From: Stomorhina lunata
Taxonomy: Eukaryota; Arthropoda; Insecta; Diptera; Rhiniidae
Direction of reading: 5' to 3'
NCBI GenBank assembly: GCA_933228675.1
Contig: OW121740.1
Coordinates: 159,522,486-159,586,485, forward strand
Length of the DNA: 64,000 bases
This document shows, one piece after another, positions 10,049 through 20,262 of the stretch. A model generated the notes under the pieces. It ran no database searches. It had not been told where the DNA came from and was given only the letters and a program-made list of their open reading frames with translations. Positions within the stretch are counted from its first letter, which is position 1; every line of letters begins with the position of its first letter. Made by a program: the position numbers and the translations under genes.

Positions 10049-11115
10049 AAATGGGGCTTTGATGGAAGCTCTGACCATAGCTCATACAAACAAGCCTTTC
10101 ATGGATCTGATGCTAGTGATTCATCAGTTTTTTTAACCACAATTGTACCACTTAGGCTTATGTTTGAAGAGAAGGTAATTTGGCAAAATCCACGGTCATC
10201 TTCAACTAGATTTTGTAGACCCTTGAAAATTCAATTTACCAAAGAAACCGCATATGTGTCAATTAGTGAAAAAAAAAGAGTTGAAGAGGAAATACAGAGT
10301 TTAACCTGTTCAACTGTCACGATTGGTGAGAAAGTTGTACATGTTTTCCACAAACTAATTTTGACAATGGTAGATGGAAAAGTTTGGCTTTTCCATTCTT
10401 CATGGCTGGATTAGATTTTTTGAATGTCTTTTGCACGTGGCATATAAAATACCTTTACAAAAGTGGCAGGCTAGAACTGATTCTGAAAATAGTAGATGAA
10501 ACAAAAAAAGAAATTCAGAAAAAATTTAAAGAGAATATGGGCTTAATAGTTGACCAACCCAAATGGTTTTGGAAACACAAATGATGGGAATACGGCAAGA
10601 CGTTTTTTTCAAAACGCTGAAAAATCTGCAGAAATAACAAAAATAGATGTTAATTTAATAAGAAAAAAATGCACGTGTTACTTATTGGTGTTTCCAGTGG
10701 CCATGAAATTAATAATGAAAAATTTTAAATATATGCACACAATACAGCATGACTTTTTGTTAAAACGTATCCTTGGTATAATATGCCTCCCACTTTGCAC
10801 AAGTATTTTATTCACGGACCCGAAATTGTGTCAAATGCCATTTTACCTATTGGGCAGTAGTTATCAGAAGAAGCGCAAGAAGCTCGAAATAAAGATTTTA
10901 AAAATATGGGGAGTTTCATTCACGAAAAATCAAACCAAGATATTTTTAATATGTTTTTGATATTTCCTACCTACAAAGAAGGTTCAAAGCTTGCCAGAGG
11001 AGGCAATTGATTTAATTGTACCTGCAGCTCTGAAAAAGAACTATTTTTCAGTAATGTTGAAGTTGCCGATGCTGTTGATGATGATGATAATGATGATGAT
11101 GATAACGATGATGAT
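10049..11115 (+). pseudogene. Decayed transposase-like ORF, possibly RAG1/Transib-related
   Basis: One frame opens KWGFDGSSDHSSYKQAF and runs through VIWQNPRSSSTRFCRP to LTMVDGKVW at 10387. Then a deletion and frame changes give GLDFLNVFCTWHI, NMGLIVDQPKW and, one frame over, FGNTNDGNTARRFF. Later come TYPWYNMPPTLHKYFIHGPE, VSNAILPIGQ, an in-frame TAG, SEEAQEARNKDFKN and an Asp-rich tail encoded by the GAT repeat. I recall a multi-copy uncharacterised invertebrate family with these blocks. Their order (an Asp-Gly motif, a second Asp, N/DGN.ARR, an H-K...H..EI segment, then an SE..E.NK.F Glu region) parallels RAG1/Transib catalytic cores. That parallel is my inference. Several stops and frameshifts show it is dead. 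Confidence 0.65.
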
Positions 11116-11140
11116 GATGATATGATGTTGATGATGATGG
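11064..11140 (+). repeat. GATGAT microsatellite
   Basis: An imperfect (GAT)n run interrupted by AAT and AAC. In the transposase-like frame it encodes the Asp/Asn-rich tail (VEVADAVDDDDNDDDDDN), so it began as coding sequence of the relic at 10049-11115. On the minus strand it yields a meaningless Ser-rich ORF. Confidence 0.9.
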
Positions 11141-11724
11141 TATATTTATTGATGATTAAATTCAAGATGTGCAAAAGTAATGTTTAATTTCTCATATTGT
11201 ACTCCTTGCACTATATACCTACACACTGATATTTGGCATTATTTAATACAATTAAACTCAAATTACTTTGAAAACATATTTTTTTTACTATTTTAAGGTA
11301 TTAACTGAAAAATAAAGAAAAATTATCCGAACATAGCTTCCCTGATTTGATCCAAGAAAACATGTTATTCTAACCCACTGTGCGGCGGGTTGGTTGCCCT
11401 GGTTTGTTTAGTAGTTAAAGTTTTGTTTAAACCTTATTTATTTATTATATTACGTGAACGAACAACCCCTTTCTTTTAAACTTAACTTATGAAAAATATT
11501 TTTATTCATTTTTTTTTAATTGAATCCCCCTTTATTATAATCGTATTTTGCATATACTATATTACTTTATTAATTGACTTTTGTGAATGGCCAGAAAACT
11601 CCATTAGTTAGTGTGTGTGTGCTTTAAATTTCGAAAGCAAAAAAACAAATGGTTCCATAAATAAAATATTAAAAACCATTACAGATAAACAGACGCGAAC
11701 ATTTTTTTTATATTTATAATTATC
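11141..11724. other. Intergenic AT-rich DNA
   Basis: No coding or RNA features are recognised. It includes an isolated GC-rich patch, CCCACTGTGCGGCGGGTTGG, at about 11376-11395. Confidence 0.5.
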
Positions 11725-12090
11725 GAAAAACTATCAAACCAATCGTCAAATAATCATCAAACAGTCGTCAGTCAATCGTGAAACAACTATCGAATAATCA
11801 TTAAAAATCATTGAACAGTCGTCATTCAATCATCAAACAACCATCTATCAATCGTTAAATAATCATGAGACACTGTCATAAAATCGCTAGTTAGTTAATC
11901 GTGAAACAGTTAATCGTGAATAAATTTTCAAACAATCATCAAAATCTCTTCAGACCAGTCATCAGTCAATCAGTATCAAACAACTTAAACAATCATCAAA
12001 CAACCATCCATCACATACATATATAATCATGAAAAATCTTTAAACAATCTCACAAACTATCAAACAACCACCAATCGTGATTCGTGCATC
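11725..12090 (+). repeat. Degenerate AATCATCAAACA minisatellite
   Basis: About 360 bp made of loosely repeated words such as AATCGTCAAATAATCATCAA, ACAGTCGTCAGTCAATCGTG and AACAACCATCC. Unit length drifts around 10-14 bp, with no fixed period. There is no ORF of note. Confidence 0.7.
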
Positions 12091-12556
12091 CATCCGTTTT
12101 CCTATTTTAGACAAATCAAAAAAAAATAGGTCGTAAGTAAGTAAAGTAAAATCCTAACTTCTTGGACTAAAAAAAACATTTAGCCTTCCTCCAAGTATGC
12201 AATTTCAAAGAAAATGGGAATGAATTTTCCTATTTTTCAATTCCCGGTCCTCGTTTCGGTCCATTTTCAAAAAATTCAAAAGGCACCAAACTTACTTACT
12301 ACTATCTATCTATCTCTTTACATATATTATTTATGTTGCTCGGGGGCAACGTGAAAATTTGTTGAAAAAAATACGTTTTTTAACAGAACTGGATGGAATA
12401 AAAAAAAAACACGCTCCCTTAAATTTAATTTTAATTTATTCAATTAATTTATAAATAATTTGTCATTTTTAATAAATTTTTGACTTATATATATATGGGA
12501 GTGGTGTATACGCGAGAACCCTATCTTAAGTTTAAGTTTTGCAAACCAATCTACAA

Positions 12557-12614
12557 GTGTACTAAAGAGGAGAGAGCTGGAATTTTCCAATTCCTTTTTT
12601 TCTCTTTAGTACAC
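12557..12614. other. 58-nt hairpin-forming inverted repeat
   Basis: GTGTACTAAAGAG at 12557 is perfectly complementary to CTCTTTAGTACAC ending at 12614. An inner GGAATT/AATTCC pair closes a short loop, with a purine/pyrimidine bulge between. It lies in otherwise featureless DNA. It could be a tiny MITE or a transcribed hairpin; nothing decides between them. Confidence 0.6.
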
Positions 12615-12824
12615 AGATTCGAAATTACTTTTTTTATCCGTGGCGCTCTTACCAAACTAATAAAAAAATGTCATTAGTTTTTACTTATATTGGGTGACCA
12701 CCGAAAGGATATAAAAGTGCGTATCCCGCTGTTTAAATAAATTTATAATAAACCCCCAACTAACTAATCCCTGTTTTTCAATTATTATTATATTGTAATA
12801 AATATTCTTGCTCTACATACACCC

Positions 12825-13510
12825 CAACAGAGGGGGTTACGCCCACTTGAGTGAGATTTCCAAAAAAACCTGAACTTTTTTTTACCCGTCCGTACGTCAC
12901 ATCTGTCAAAATTTCAGAAAAATCGATCGGTTGCTCGCTCTATCATCTATAATTTGTATAAAAGTTATATATATTATGGGAGGGGCACCGCTCACTTGAG
13001 ATTTCAAAAAAAACCCTTCCCCTATTTAAACCACCGGTCACAACTTACCAAACCATATACTGTCTTAATTTCACGAAAATCGGTTCCATATTTGTTATTT
13101 TAAATATTTGACATATATGGGAGGGGTCACGCCCACTTGAGATTCAGGAAAACCTAGGCTATTATTATTTTTAACCACCGGTCACACCACTTACACCAAA
13201 CCACTGTCTAAATTTCAGAAAATCGGTCGGTTTTTTTATGCATATATTATTTGTTGTTGTAATTTTTAAAATGTGACCTTATTATGGGATTGGTCACTCA
13301 CGCCCACCTGAGATTTCAAAAAAAACTTAACCTATAACCACCAGTCACACACACACACCTAAAATTACCGTCTAAATTTCAGAAAAATCGGTAGCTAGTT
13401 CAGATCCTTCCAACAAAAAAAAAAAAAACATTTGAACCGACAGACAGACAGACGCGAACATTTTTTTAGAAATAAAAAAAATTCCGTTCGGTAAAAAAAA
13501 AGAACTTTAA
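12825..13510 (+). repeat. Tandem array, about 150-bp unit, GGGAGGGGTCACGCCCACTT family
   Basis: About four and a half units. Landmarks recur in each: ACGCCCACTTGAG (about 12840, 12985, 13125, 13295), AACCACCGGTCAC, and AATTTCAGAAAATCGGTCG. The array ends in GACAGACAGACGCGAACATT. Core repeats with a CCACGCCCAC word and a GTCTGTC-type tract are a known feature of DINE-1/INE-1-like elements in flies, and I assign the array there tentatively. A second array of the same unit and orientation lies at 25100-25905. Confidence 0.75.
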
Positions 13511-13559
13511 GACGACGGCCGGCCAGCCATTTATATACATCACAAACTTGAGTGAGATA

Positions 13560-14614
13560 TTTATTTTTTTTTATTTTTTTATTTTATAAATATTAATAAC
13601 TATTATTAATTATAATATTTATTAATGTTAAGAAAAAAAGAGTACTAGCAGCTAAGGCTTTCGACTTAGAGATTAAAAAAATAGTTTAAAATAGGTTTTG
13701 TAAACCGTTGGTGGTTATAAATTGGCATATTATGAGTTTAATATTTCTTTCGCATATATTTTTGAGACAGTCAGTCTGTCTGTTGGTAAATAAATTTCCT
13801 TTAAAAATACAGGCTCTGGATGAATTGTATTTGTTGCACACATCAAGAATATGAGTCACATCAAGCTTAGTTATTACAACTGGAACATATTGGGGCGCCG
13901 GATCTGTCGTATATATGTTGATGGGATAATTTGCAATGGCCAATTCTGAGACGAACAAATGTCGTGGTTCTTCTAGTGCAGTTTTTTGGATACTGTGGGC
14001 TTATCACCTGTTGGGTTCATGTGTTTGTAGCTATGCTGATAAACAGACCAGTTATTTCCCTTAGTTGTAGTGATTGAGTGTTCAATTAAATTAAACATGT
14101 CTTGGGTTTCCCAAGTAGAAAAATTTAGTAATGGTCTTCTCTTCGCTTCTTCAGCAGCTGCGTCAGCGTATTCATTACTACAGATGCCGATGTGAGATGG
14201 TACCCACATAATTTTAATATTATTTAAATTTTGGTTGCAGATATATTTCTTATTTGGTTGATTAATATTGTTTCATGTTGAGAGTTTTTAACTACTAGAA
14301 GAGCTGAAAGGCTATCAGAACAAATTATGAACTTCGAATCCACCTGTGTAGCATATTGTGCAGCTAACAGGATGGCTAGTGCTTCAGCTGTAAAATTTGA
14401 GCAATGTTCCTCAATGGACCCGGTGTTAATGAGGCTGCCTTCTTGATTGACTATAGCAAATGTGGTGAATAGATTAGATTTGGACCCGTCGGTCGGTGTA
14501 TAGAAATTTCCAGTCGTTTGCTGAAAAACGGCTAACGATATCGTTAAACAACGATTTGTATATGAAGGGTGAGGTGGTGGATTTTGGTAAATTAGCCAAA
14601 GACAGCAGAAAAGA
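13560..14614 (-). mobile_element. I-clade LINE, 3' segment: RNase H, C-terminal region and TAA-rich tail
   Basis: Reading leftward from the hAT insertion: YTPTDGSKSN, a Glu-containing helix (NFTAEALAILLAAQYA) and IICSDSLSAL are the first three acidic positions of an RNase H fold. MWVPSHIGICSNEYADAAAE (14209 downward) carries the last His and Asp. A Cys/His-poor C-terminal region follows to 13686. The 3' end is TAA/TTA-rich (13560-13640), as in I elements. Frame changes near 14222 and 13965 break the ORF. The bases 14615-14622 are one copy of the hAT target duplication. Confidence 0.85.
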
Positions 14615-14622
14615 GTCATCAT

Positions 14623-16083
14623 TAGGGATGAAACGATACCTCCATGATATCGATACTTTTACTCGATTCAGTATCGATCGCAAAGTATCGATACCTACTT
14701 AGTATCGCAATAAAAGTATCGATACTTACTTATATCGTTCAAAATAAACCTAGTAAATATTGGCACAAGTTAATGATATGTTTTCCAAAAAAAATGTGTT
14801 ATTACACCCAAAAAGCTTTTTACATTCATGGATCCAGTCTATATATCAAGCTTAATAAATGCAGATATATTTGATACCCTATTAGAAAATTCTAATTTTA
14901 CAATATGATATTTGTCACATAGAAATCTTTACCTAACAATAGCGATTTGTTCAGCACTTTCTAATGTAATGAAGAGTATGGTAAGTTACCATTTGGTTAA
15001 ATATTAAGAGTCTTACAACTTACTAAGCGACGGCCAGTATGGATTTCGTATGGGGCGCTCTACGAGGGACTTACTAGCACTCCTATCAGAAAAATGATGC
15101 CGTTCCATTCAACATTTTGGCGAAAGTAAAGTTGTGGCTCTAGATCGCAGGGATCGCACTATAAGAGTTGTTGCAGTGTCAAAAGGAGCATTCAAGTGAA
15201 TAGGTTTTCTAAAACTGTGTAAGAGATACTTACTTCACTTCAACTGATCTCCTTAAAATTTGCACCACCTATATCCGACCAAAAATGGAATATAACTCTC
15301 GTGTATGGGCCGGTGCTTCAAAATCTATTTTTCTATACTGCGTACAGGGTCGAAAGTTCTTATCCGTGACAGCAGGGTATCCAACTTTATTGACTTGCTG
15401 GAGCACGGCCGCAATGTGGGTTGTACAACACTTTTTTTATCGGTATTACTTTGGAATTTGTTGTAACGATATCAAGGACCTCGTTCCCGATACCCGAAGA
15501 TTCTTACGCAACACACGTCAATCCGTTATATCACATGCATTTGCGGTTGATCGTCCAGCGGACCGAACAACACATTATAGAGCAAATTCGTTCTTTAGCC
15601 GTACAGTACGTATGTGGAACTAACTTCCATCAGAAGTTTTTCCTGTCAGTTGCAATATAGGAAAATTCAAATCTAGTGTCAACAAACACTACCCTCTCTT
15701 TCCTCCTTCCAATAACCTATTTTCCTAGTTCCAACACAATGGATAGCATAAGTAGGGTAAATAAAAAAGACGGCTGAGGAAATTTTGCATGAAAAGAACT
15801 AAACATTCGGAGTATTTTCCATTCAAAATTGTCTCAAATATCTTGTTTTCTTTCTTGTTGCCCTTTATTTGCAACAATTAATTTAATTTTTTAATTAATT
15901 AAAATAAGATTTTAATTGTTTCTGTGAGTGTAATATGTAACGAGTACTTTTGACCGATACTTGTACTTTTTTACCGATACCTATTTGGTAGTTGGTGGTA
16001 AAGTATCGATACCAAAAGTACTTGGTATCGAAGGAAAAGTATCGAGTAAGTACTTGTATTTACTCATATCGGTTTCATCCCTA
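14623..16083. mobile_element. hAT-type element with exact 8-bp target duplication
   Basis: It begins TAGGGATGAAACGATA and ends TATCGGTTTCATCCCTA, a good inverted repeat. Identical GTCATCAT copies flank it at 14615-14622 and 16084-16091. Subterminal blocks at both ends are packed with GTATCGATACTT-type words (14640-14730, 15945-16075). There is no hAT transposase; the interior holds a fragment of a different LINE on the plus strand. It interrupts the minus-strand I-clade LINE within its RT/RNase H coding part. An 8-bp duplication is the hallmark of hAT insertions. Confidence 0.92.
15000..15735 (+). pseudogene. Jockey/CR1-type LINE reverse-transcriptase fragment inside the hAT element
   Basis: Translated pieces include YGFRMGRSTRDLLALLSEK (about 15040), YIRPKMEYNSRVWAGA (about 15270), FFYRYYFGICCNDIKDLVPD, TRRFLRNTRQSVISHAF and FFSRTVRMWN, then after a stop LPSEVFP...FKSSVNKHYPLFPP. 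This is the C-terminal part of a non-LTR retrotransposon polymerase abundant in flies. Several frameshifts and a stop are present. It was probably picked up by, or inserted in, the hAT element. Confidence 0.8.
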
Positions 16084-16091
16084 GTCATCAT

Positions 16092-18305
16092 TCGTCAACC
16101 ATGGTGGTATTGTGTTTTTTGGCATAATTACAGGTTGTGTTGTTTGAGTTCTTTGGAGAAGCTTGCGCATCTTCTTATCGTCTGGGTGTTTCTAATACTG
16201 TTCAAAATATTTCTTTGTAACATTTAAAAGCATTTTGTTATGACAGATAAAGAGCTTGGGAATTAGCTTGTAGGTGAGATGAATGGTACGATCTGTGATG
16301 AAGGCATACCTGATTCTGCGAGGAGATTTTTTGTATTGCTAGTTGGAAAAGCACCGATGCTACGGCGAACTGCAGTATGATAGGGTGCTTGGATAAGTTT
16401 TATGTGTGAAGATGCGCACCATCCGTATATAGGGAGAGCATACATAGTCAATTTTTGATAGTGATTGGGTGAGGACACAAGTTATCTGGTGGGAAATATT
16501 CAGATCAGTTCTCTTATGAATTATCCAAAAATAGGGGTGGGTTTTTTATCGTTTGCTCAGCAAGCATACAAACTATTAATATTCGGAAAAGAAATATAAA
16601 CACACAATTTAATTAGTTGTGGAAAATAGACAAATTGTAATTTTTATTGAGCTAATTACCTTTCTCGTTGGGAGTTGAAAATATAAGAGTGAGATTTGGA
16701 CAAGGCCAAAACGGAAGCAGCCTGTTAGACATTTGACCGTTTTGACATTAGGCGTTTTTGAGGGAAAGAGACAGGGCCCATCACTGATATTAATGCCAAA
16801 GACTAAAAAGGATCTTTTGGCATTAACAGATAGCAATAGATTGTGTTATATTTAGAATAGTAGAAATATGGATCCTAAAGTTCTTAGATGTTAAGAACTT
16901 GATGATGTTTAATCTGTAGTTTAATTTTTTTCGGAGCTGTACACAGTGTTCCTTGAAAGTAAAGGTCTTGTCGAATACTACACCCAAAATACGTAAATTG
17001 TCAACACGTTGGTTGATTTTAACATTGTTGTATTCAATTTCGAAGGTAGGACAGTTATGTTTTTTACAGATGTGAAGAATCGAGCATTTTTCAATAGAGA
17101 GTTTGGATCCAGATTTTAAACACCATTCATCAATTTTTTTTAATGTCTCAGTGAGTAATTTCCTTGACCTTGTTTATCATTAGTCTTTGTAAAAATTATT
17201 GCATCGTCGGCGTAAATTGCATGTTCGATGTATCCTTTGCGTTGATAGGATTTTACTGAATTCGTTAAATGCAATTATAAATAAAACTACTGACAGTGGC
17301 GATCCTTGTGGGGATACCATTGCTTAACGGAAGGGTTTGAGAGAGTTTACCGTTGACTTTTACTTTGAATTTACGGTTGACCAAAAAAAAAAGCTTTTTA
17401 TTGTTAGAAACATATTTTTTCCCTATTTTCCATTTGTCTGTCCAGTTGTTTCTAGGATTATGTGAATGAATGCCAATGCGGTCAAAAGCTTTATCGAAGT
17501 CAGTAGACAGAACCGAAATATGGTTTCTGCTGGATAGAGCATCGGATTTAAAATGTTGAAGATAGAGAAGTACATCATCTGTACCCTGTTTCCTTTTAAA
17601 TGCTGTTTGGTTTGGAGTCAAAAAGTTGTTAGACTGAATAAACCACATGAGTCGTCTAGCAATAATCTTTTCGTAAATTTTGCTAATACAAGATAATAAA
17701 GAAATCGGTCTATAACCAGAGGTGGTATTGTGGTTTTTACCCGGCTTTGGTACTGGGATGATGACGGCTGTTTTCCATGCTTGCGGGTAAATGTTTGATG
17801 CAAATATATTATTGTACACTGAAAGCAAAGTCTTCTTTGCAGACGTGCATAGGTTTTTCAAAATTGGGTAAGAAATACGGTCCTCAACCTGGTGTTTTGC
17901 CGAGTGCAATAGCATCTTCAAGTTCTACTTACTATGTTGATAGGAATTTCAATAGTTTTCGCAAATTTATTGTAGTTCCGATGGCTGTAGGAGATGTATG
18001 TAGCATTAGCTTTATTACTGCGGGAATCTACTGGAAAATTGATGTCATCAGAAAGCTCGAACCAATGTGTTGCAAAACAATTGGCAATATCCTTGGAATC
18101 AGTAATATATTGTTTGATCCGTTTTGTATGTTGCTGATTAGGTTCGCGCATTTTGCTCGAGTCAAACGTCTTATATCATTCCAGATTTGTTGAGGGGAAG
18201 AATTTGGGTTGATATTGGCAGTAAAGTTTTGAACATCTACGAACATTATTTCCTCTTTTTTGTAATTGAGGTTCTGATTAGATGATAGTTTTGGTAGAGC
18301 TATTA
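16092..18305 (-). mobile_element. I-clade LINE, reverse-transcriptase segment
   Basis: Reading leftward from 18305: a pre-RT helical region (NLNYKKEEIMF, NPNSSPQQIWNDIRRLTRA), then fingers/palm in the frame 17921-17265 (WKTAVIIPVPKPGK, SGYRPISLLSCISKIYEKII, TPNQTAFKRKQGT, LSTDFDKAFDRIG). The catalytic YADD is at 17214-17203. The thumb and connection follow at 16478-16263 (YALPIYGWCASS, RSIGAFPTS). Frameshifts occur around 17900, 17480 and 17280 and in 16500-16900. The apurinic endonuclease domain expected upstream of the RT is not seen in this piece or the next. Confidence 0.88.
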
Positions 18306-18307
18306 TA

Positions 18308-19527
18308 ATGGGTGTATTTTTTAGAGGTATAGAACTTCGAATTGAAATAAAACACAAGAAATCGTTTTAATATGTCCATCAATTTGGCTTTATTGGAAGG
18401 ATAATTTTATGCCATTAATGTTTAAATATGATTTCGGGCATGTGGCCGCCGCGGCTGGCTCGAATAAAGCCAATTCTACAGGTCCAATTTTCAACTACTG
18501 TTTCGAGCATATGGGGCCGTATGTTGGCAATAACGCCACGAATGTTGGCTTCCAAGTCCCCTAACGTTTCTGGTTTGTTGGCGTAGACGAGCGACTTCAC
18601 ATATCCCCAAAGAAAATAATCCAGTGGTGTCAAATCACACGATATTGGTGGCCAATTGACAGGTCCATTCCACGAAATTATGCGCTCATCGAATGTTTCC
18701 TTCAATAAATCAATTGTGACGTGCGCTGTGTGGCATGTAGCGCCGTCTTGTTGGAATCACAACTCATCCACATTCATGCCATCCAATTGGGGAACAAAAT
18801 AGTCGGTTATCATGGCTCTATACCGGTCTCCATTTATGGTAACTGACTCTCCAGCATTATTTCGGAAGAAGTATGGCCCAATGACTCCACCAGCCCATAG
18901 AGCACACCAAACAGTCAGTTTTTGTGGATGTAATGGCGTCTCATGGGTCTCATGTGGATTCTCTTCACTCCAAATGCGGCAATTTTGCTTGTTCAACCAA
19001 AAATGAGCCTCATCACTGAACAAAATTTTGCGATGAAAATCAGCATCGAGATCAATCTTATTTTCGGCCCATACACCAAAATCACGACGCATTGCATGGT
19101 CTCGCGGCTTTAATTCTTGCACAAGCTGGATCTTGTAAGGTCGCAAGCCAAGATCTTTGCGCAAAATCTTCCATAAAGTTGATGGACAAAGCTCCAATTG
19201 CTGTGCACGGTGGCGAATCGATTCATTCAACACTTTGCTCTACAGCGGCAATTGTTTTCTTCGGTGCGCACTGTTCGACGTCGCTGCTCTGATGGACGAT
19301 TATGTCGACCATAAAATGGACGGAGCTTGCGGTAAACTTCGCGAACTGAACCATTATTTTCGAAATAAATTTGCACGATTAGCAAGCGTTGTTCTTTTTT
19401 GTCAACCTGTTTATGATGAAATGGCAAACCAAACTAAATATTAATCACTTGACAGCTGACAAAATGGCCGCCAGTTAAAAAAGTGATTGCCACCTTAAAG
19501 TTCTATACCTCAATAAAAAACACCCGA
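18308..19527 (-). mobile_element. Mariner-superfamily element (DD41D spacing)
   Basis: The terminal inverted repeats are ATGGGTGT...GAGGTATAGAACTT at 18308 and the complement AAGTTCTATACCTC...ACACCCGA ending at 19527, flanked by TA at 18306-18307 and 19528-19529. It is inserted in the minus-strand LINE. Nearly all of a transposase gene is present in the same orientation as the LINE but broken. Short length (1.2 kb), TA targets and the DDxD domain fit the Tc1/mariner superfamily. Confidence 0.92.
18415..19427 (-). pseudogene. Mariner-type transposase, DD41D, broken
   Basis: The N-terminal helix-turn-helix (MPFHHKQVDKKEQRLLIVQI, VREVYRKLRPFYG) is followed by an internal deletion and frameshifts near 19300-19230. 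The catalytic domain then starts with NESIRHRAQQLELCPSTLWK, ILFSDEAHFWLNKQNCRIW (first Asp), LTVWCALWAGGVIGPYFF, a TGA replacing the Trp codon before FQQDGATCHTAH (second Asp), and SCDLTPLDYFLWGYVKSLVY (third Asp). I count 41 residues between the second and third Asp. Besides the TGA and frameshifts the sequence is well kept, so inactivation looks fairly recent. Confidence 0.9.
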
Positions 19528-19529
19528 TA

Positions 19530-20262
19530 GAATGTTGTTTTGTATAAAGTTAAGAGTGTTTTTGGGTTTTTGTTGGTTTAAGCGTTGCTTCTTGAATTGA
19601 CTGTTGTTGTATCTTCGATCTGGTTGACATTTGGGTGTGATGGTTTCGAATTCTTGGTGTTGGCTGAATGAAGCTTTGTGTTTTCATTTCTTGCGTAGAT
19701 TTTTTTGAAGAATCAGAGATGTTGTTGGAATTGGGTTTTTCGTTTGTCACTTGAAACAGCGGTATTTATTTACTTGTTTCAATAGTTGAATTTTGATTTT
19801 GTACACTTGAGTGGTAATAATTTTGGTTGCCTTTTTTGTTGTTCGTTAATACATCAGAGAAGATTTAACTGGGGGAGTTGTTCTTGTGCTTCATATTTTT
19901 CTTTTGCTGCCTTCACAGAGTACATTTTTCTTTGGTCTTGATTTTAAGAGTTTCTTTTATGTTGTTTAAAAACAACGCATTCTTTGGAGTTTGATGGATG
20001 ATGATCTTCAAGAACAGTTTATGCAAAAATTTCTCGTACACGTGGTAGGGAGTGTGGAGGCAAGGCACATGTTTCACATAGAGGATTTTTTTACACCATT
20101 TTTGTGTATGGACGTTGGCAAGACTACATACAGCGCATTGGGTTGGGATAATATGGTCTTACTTTAAGTTTGTGCCATGAAATATCGAGCTTTCTGGGGT
20201 AGAGTAGCGATCGAATGTCAGGAGTAATACACCACAAGGATTAAGTCTGTCTTCTGCATTTT
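19530..20262 (-). mobile_element. I-clade LINE, ORF1 3' part
   Basis: Read leftward from the DINE-1-like insertion: EDRLNPCGVLLLTFDRYSTP then VRPYYPNPMRC, the entry to a gag-type zinc-knuckle region, which is degraded here. A Gln/Ser/Thr-rich tail follows (19750-19550) to its stop. On the far side of the mariner element the sequence goes straight into the pre-RT region, so the endonuclease domain (about 600-700 bp) appears deleted. Confidence 0.65.

Noticed and set aside
11376..11395. CACTGTG heptamer-like word near the RAG1-like relic, and CACAGTC at about 6761
   Set aside because: They resemble recombination-signal heptamers, but flanks show no matching 5-bp duplication and no paired spacer/nonamer; likely chance.
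14474..14874. ORFs crossing the left hAT border
   Set aside because: They join LINE and hAT subterminal repeat sequence; chance frames.
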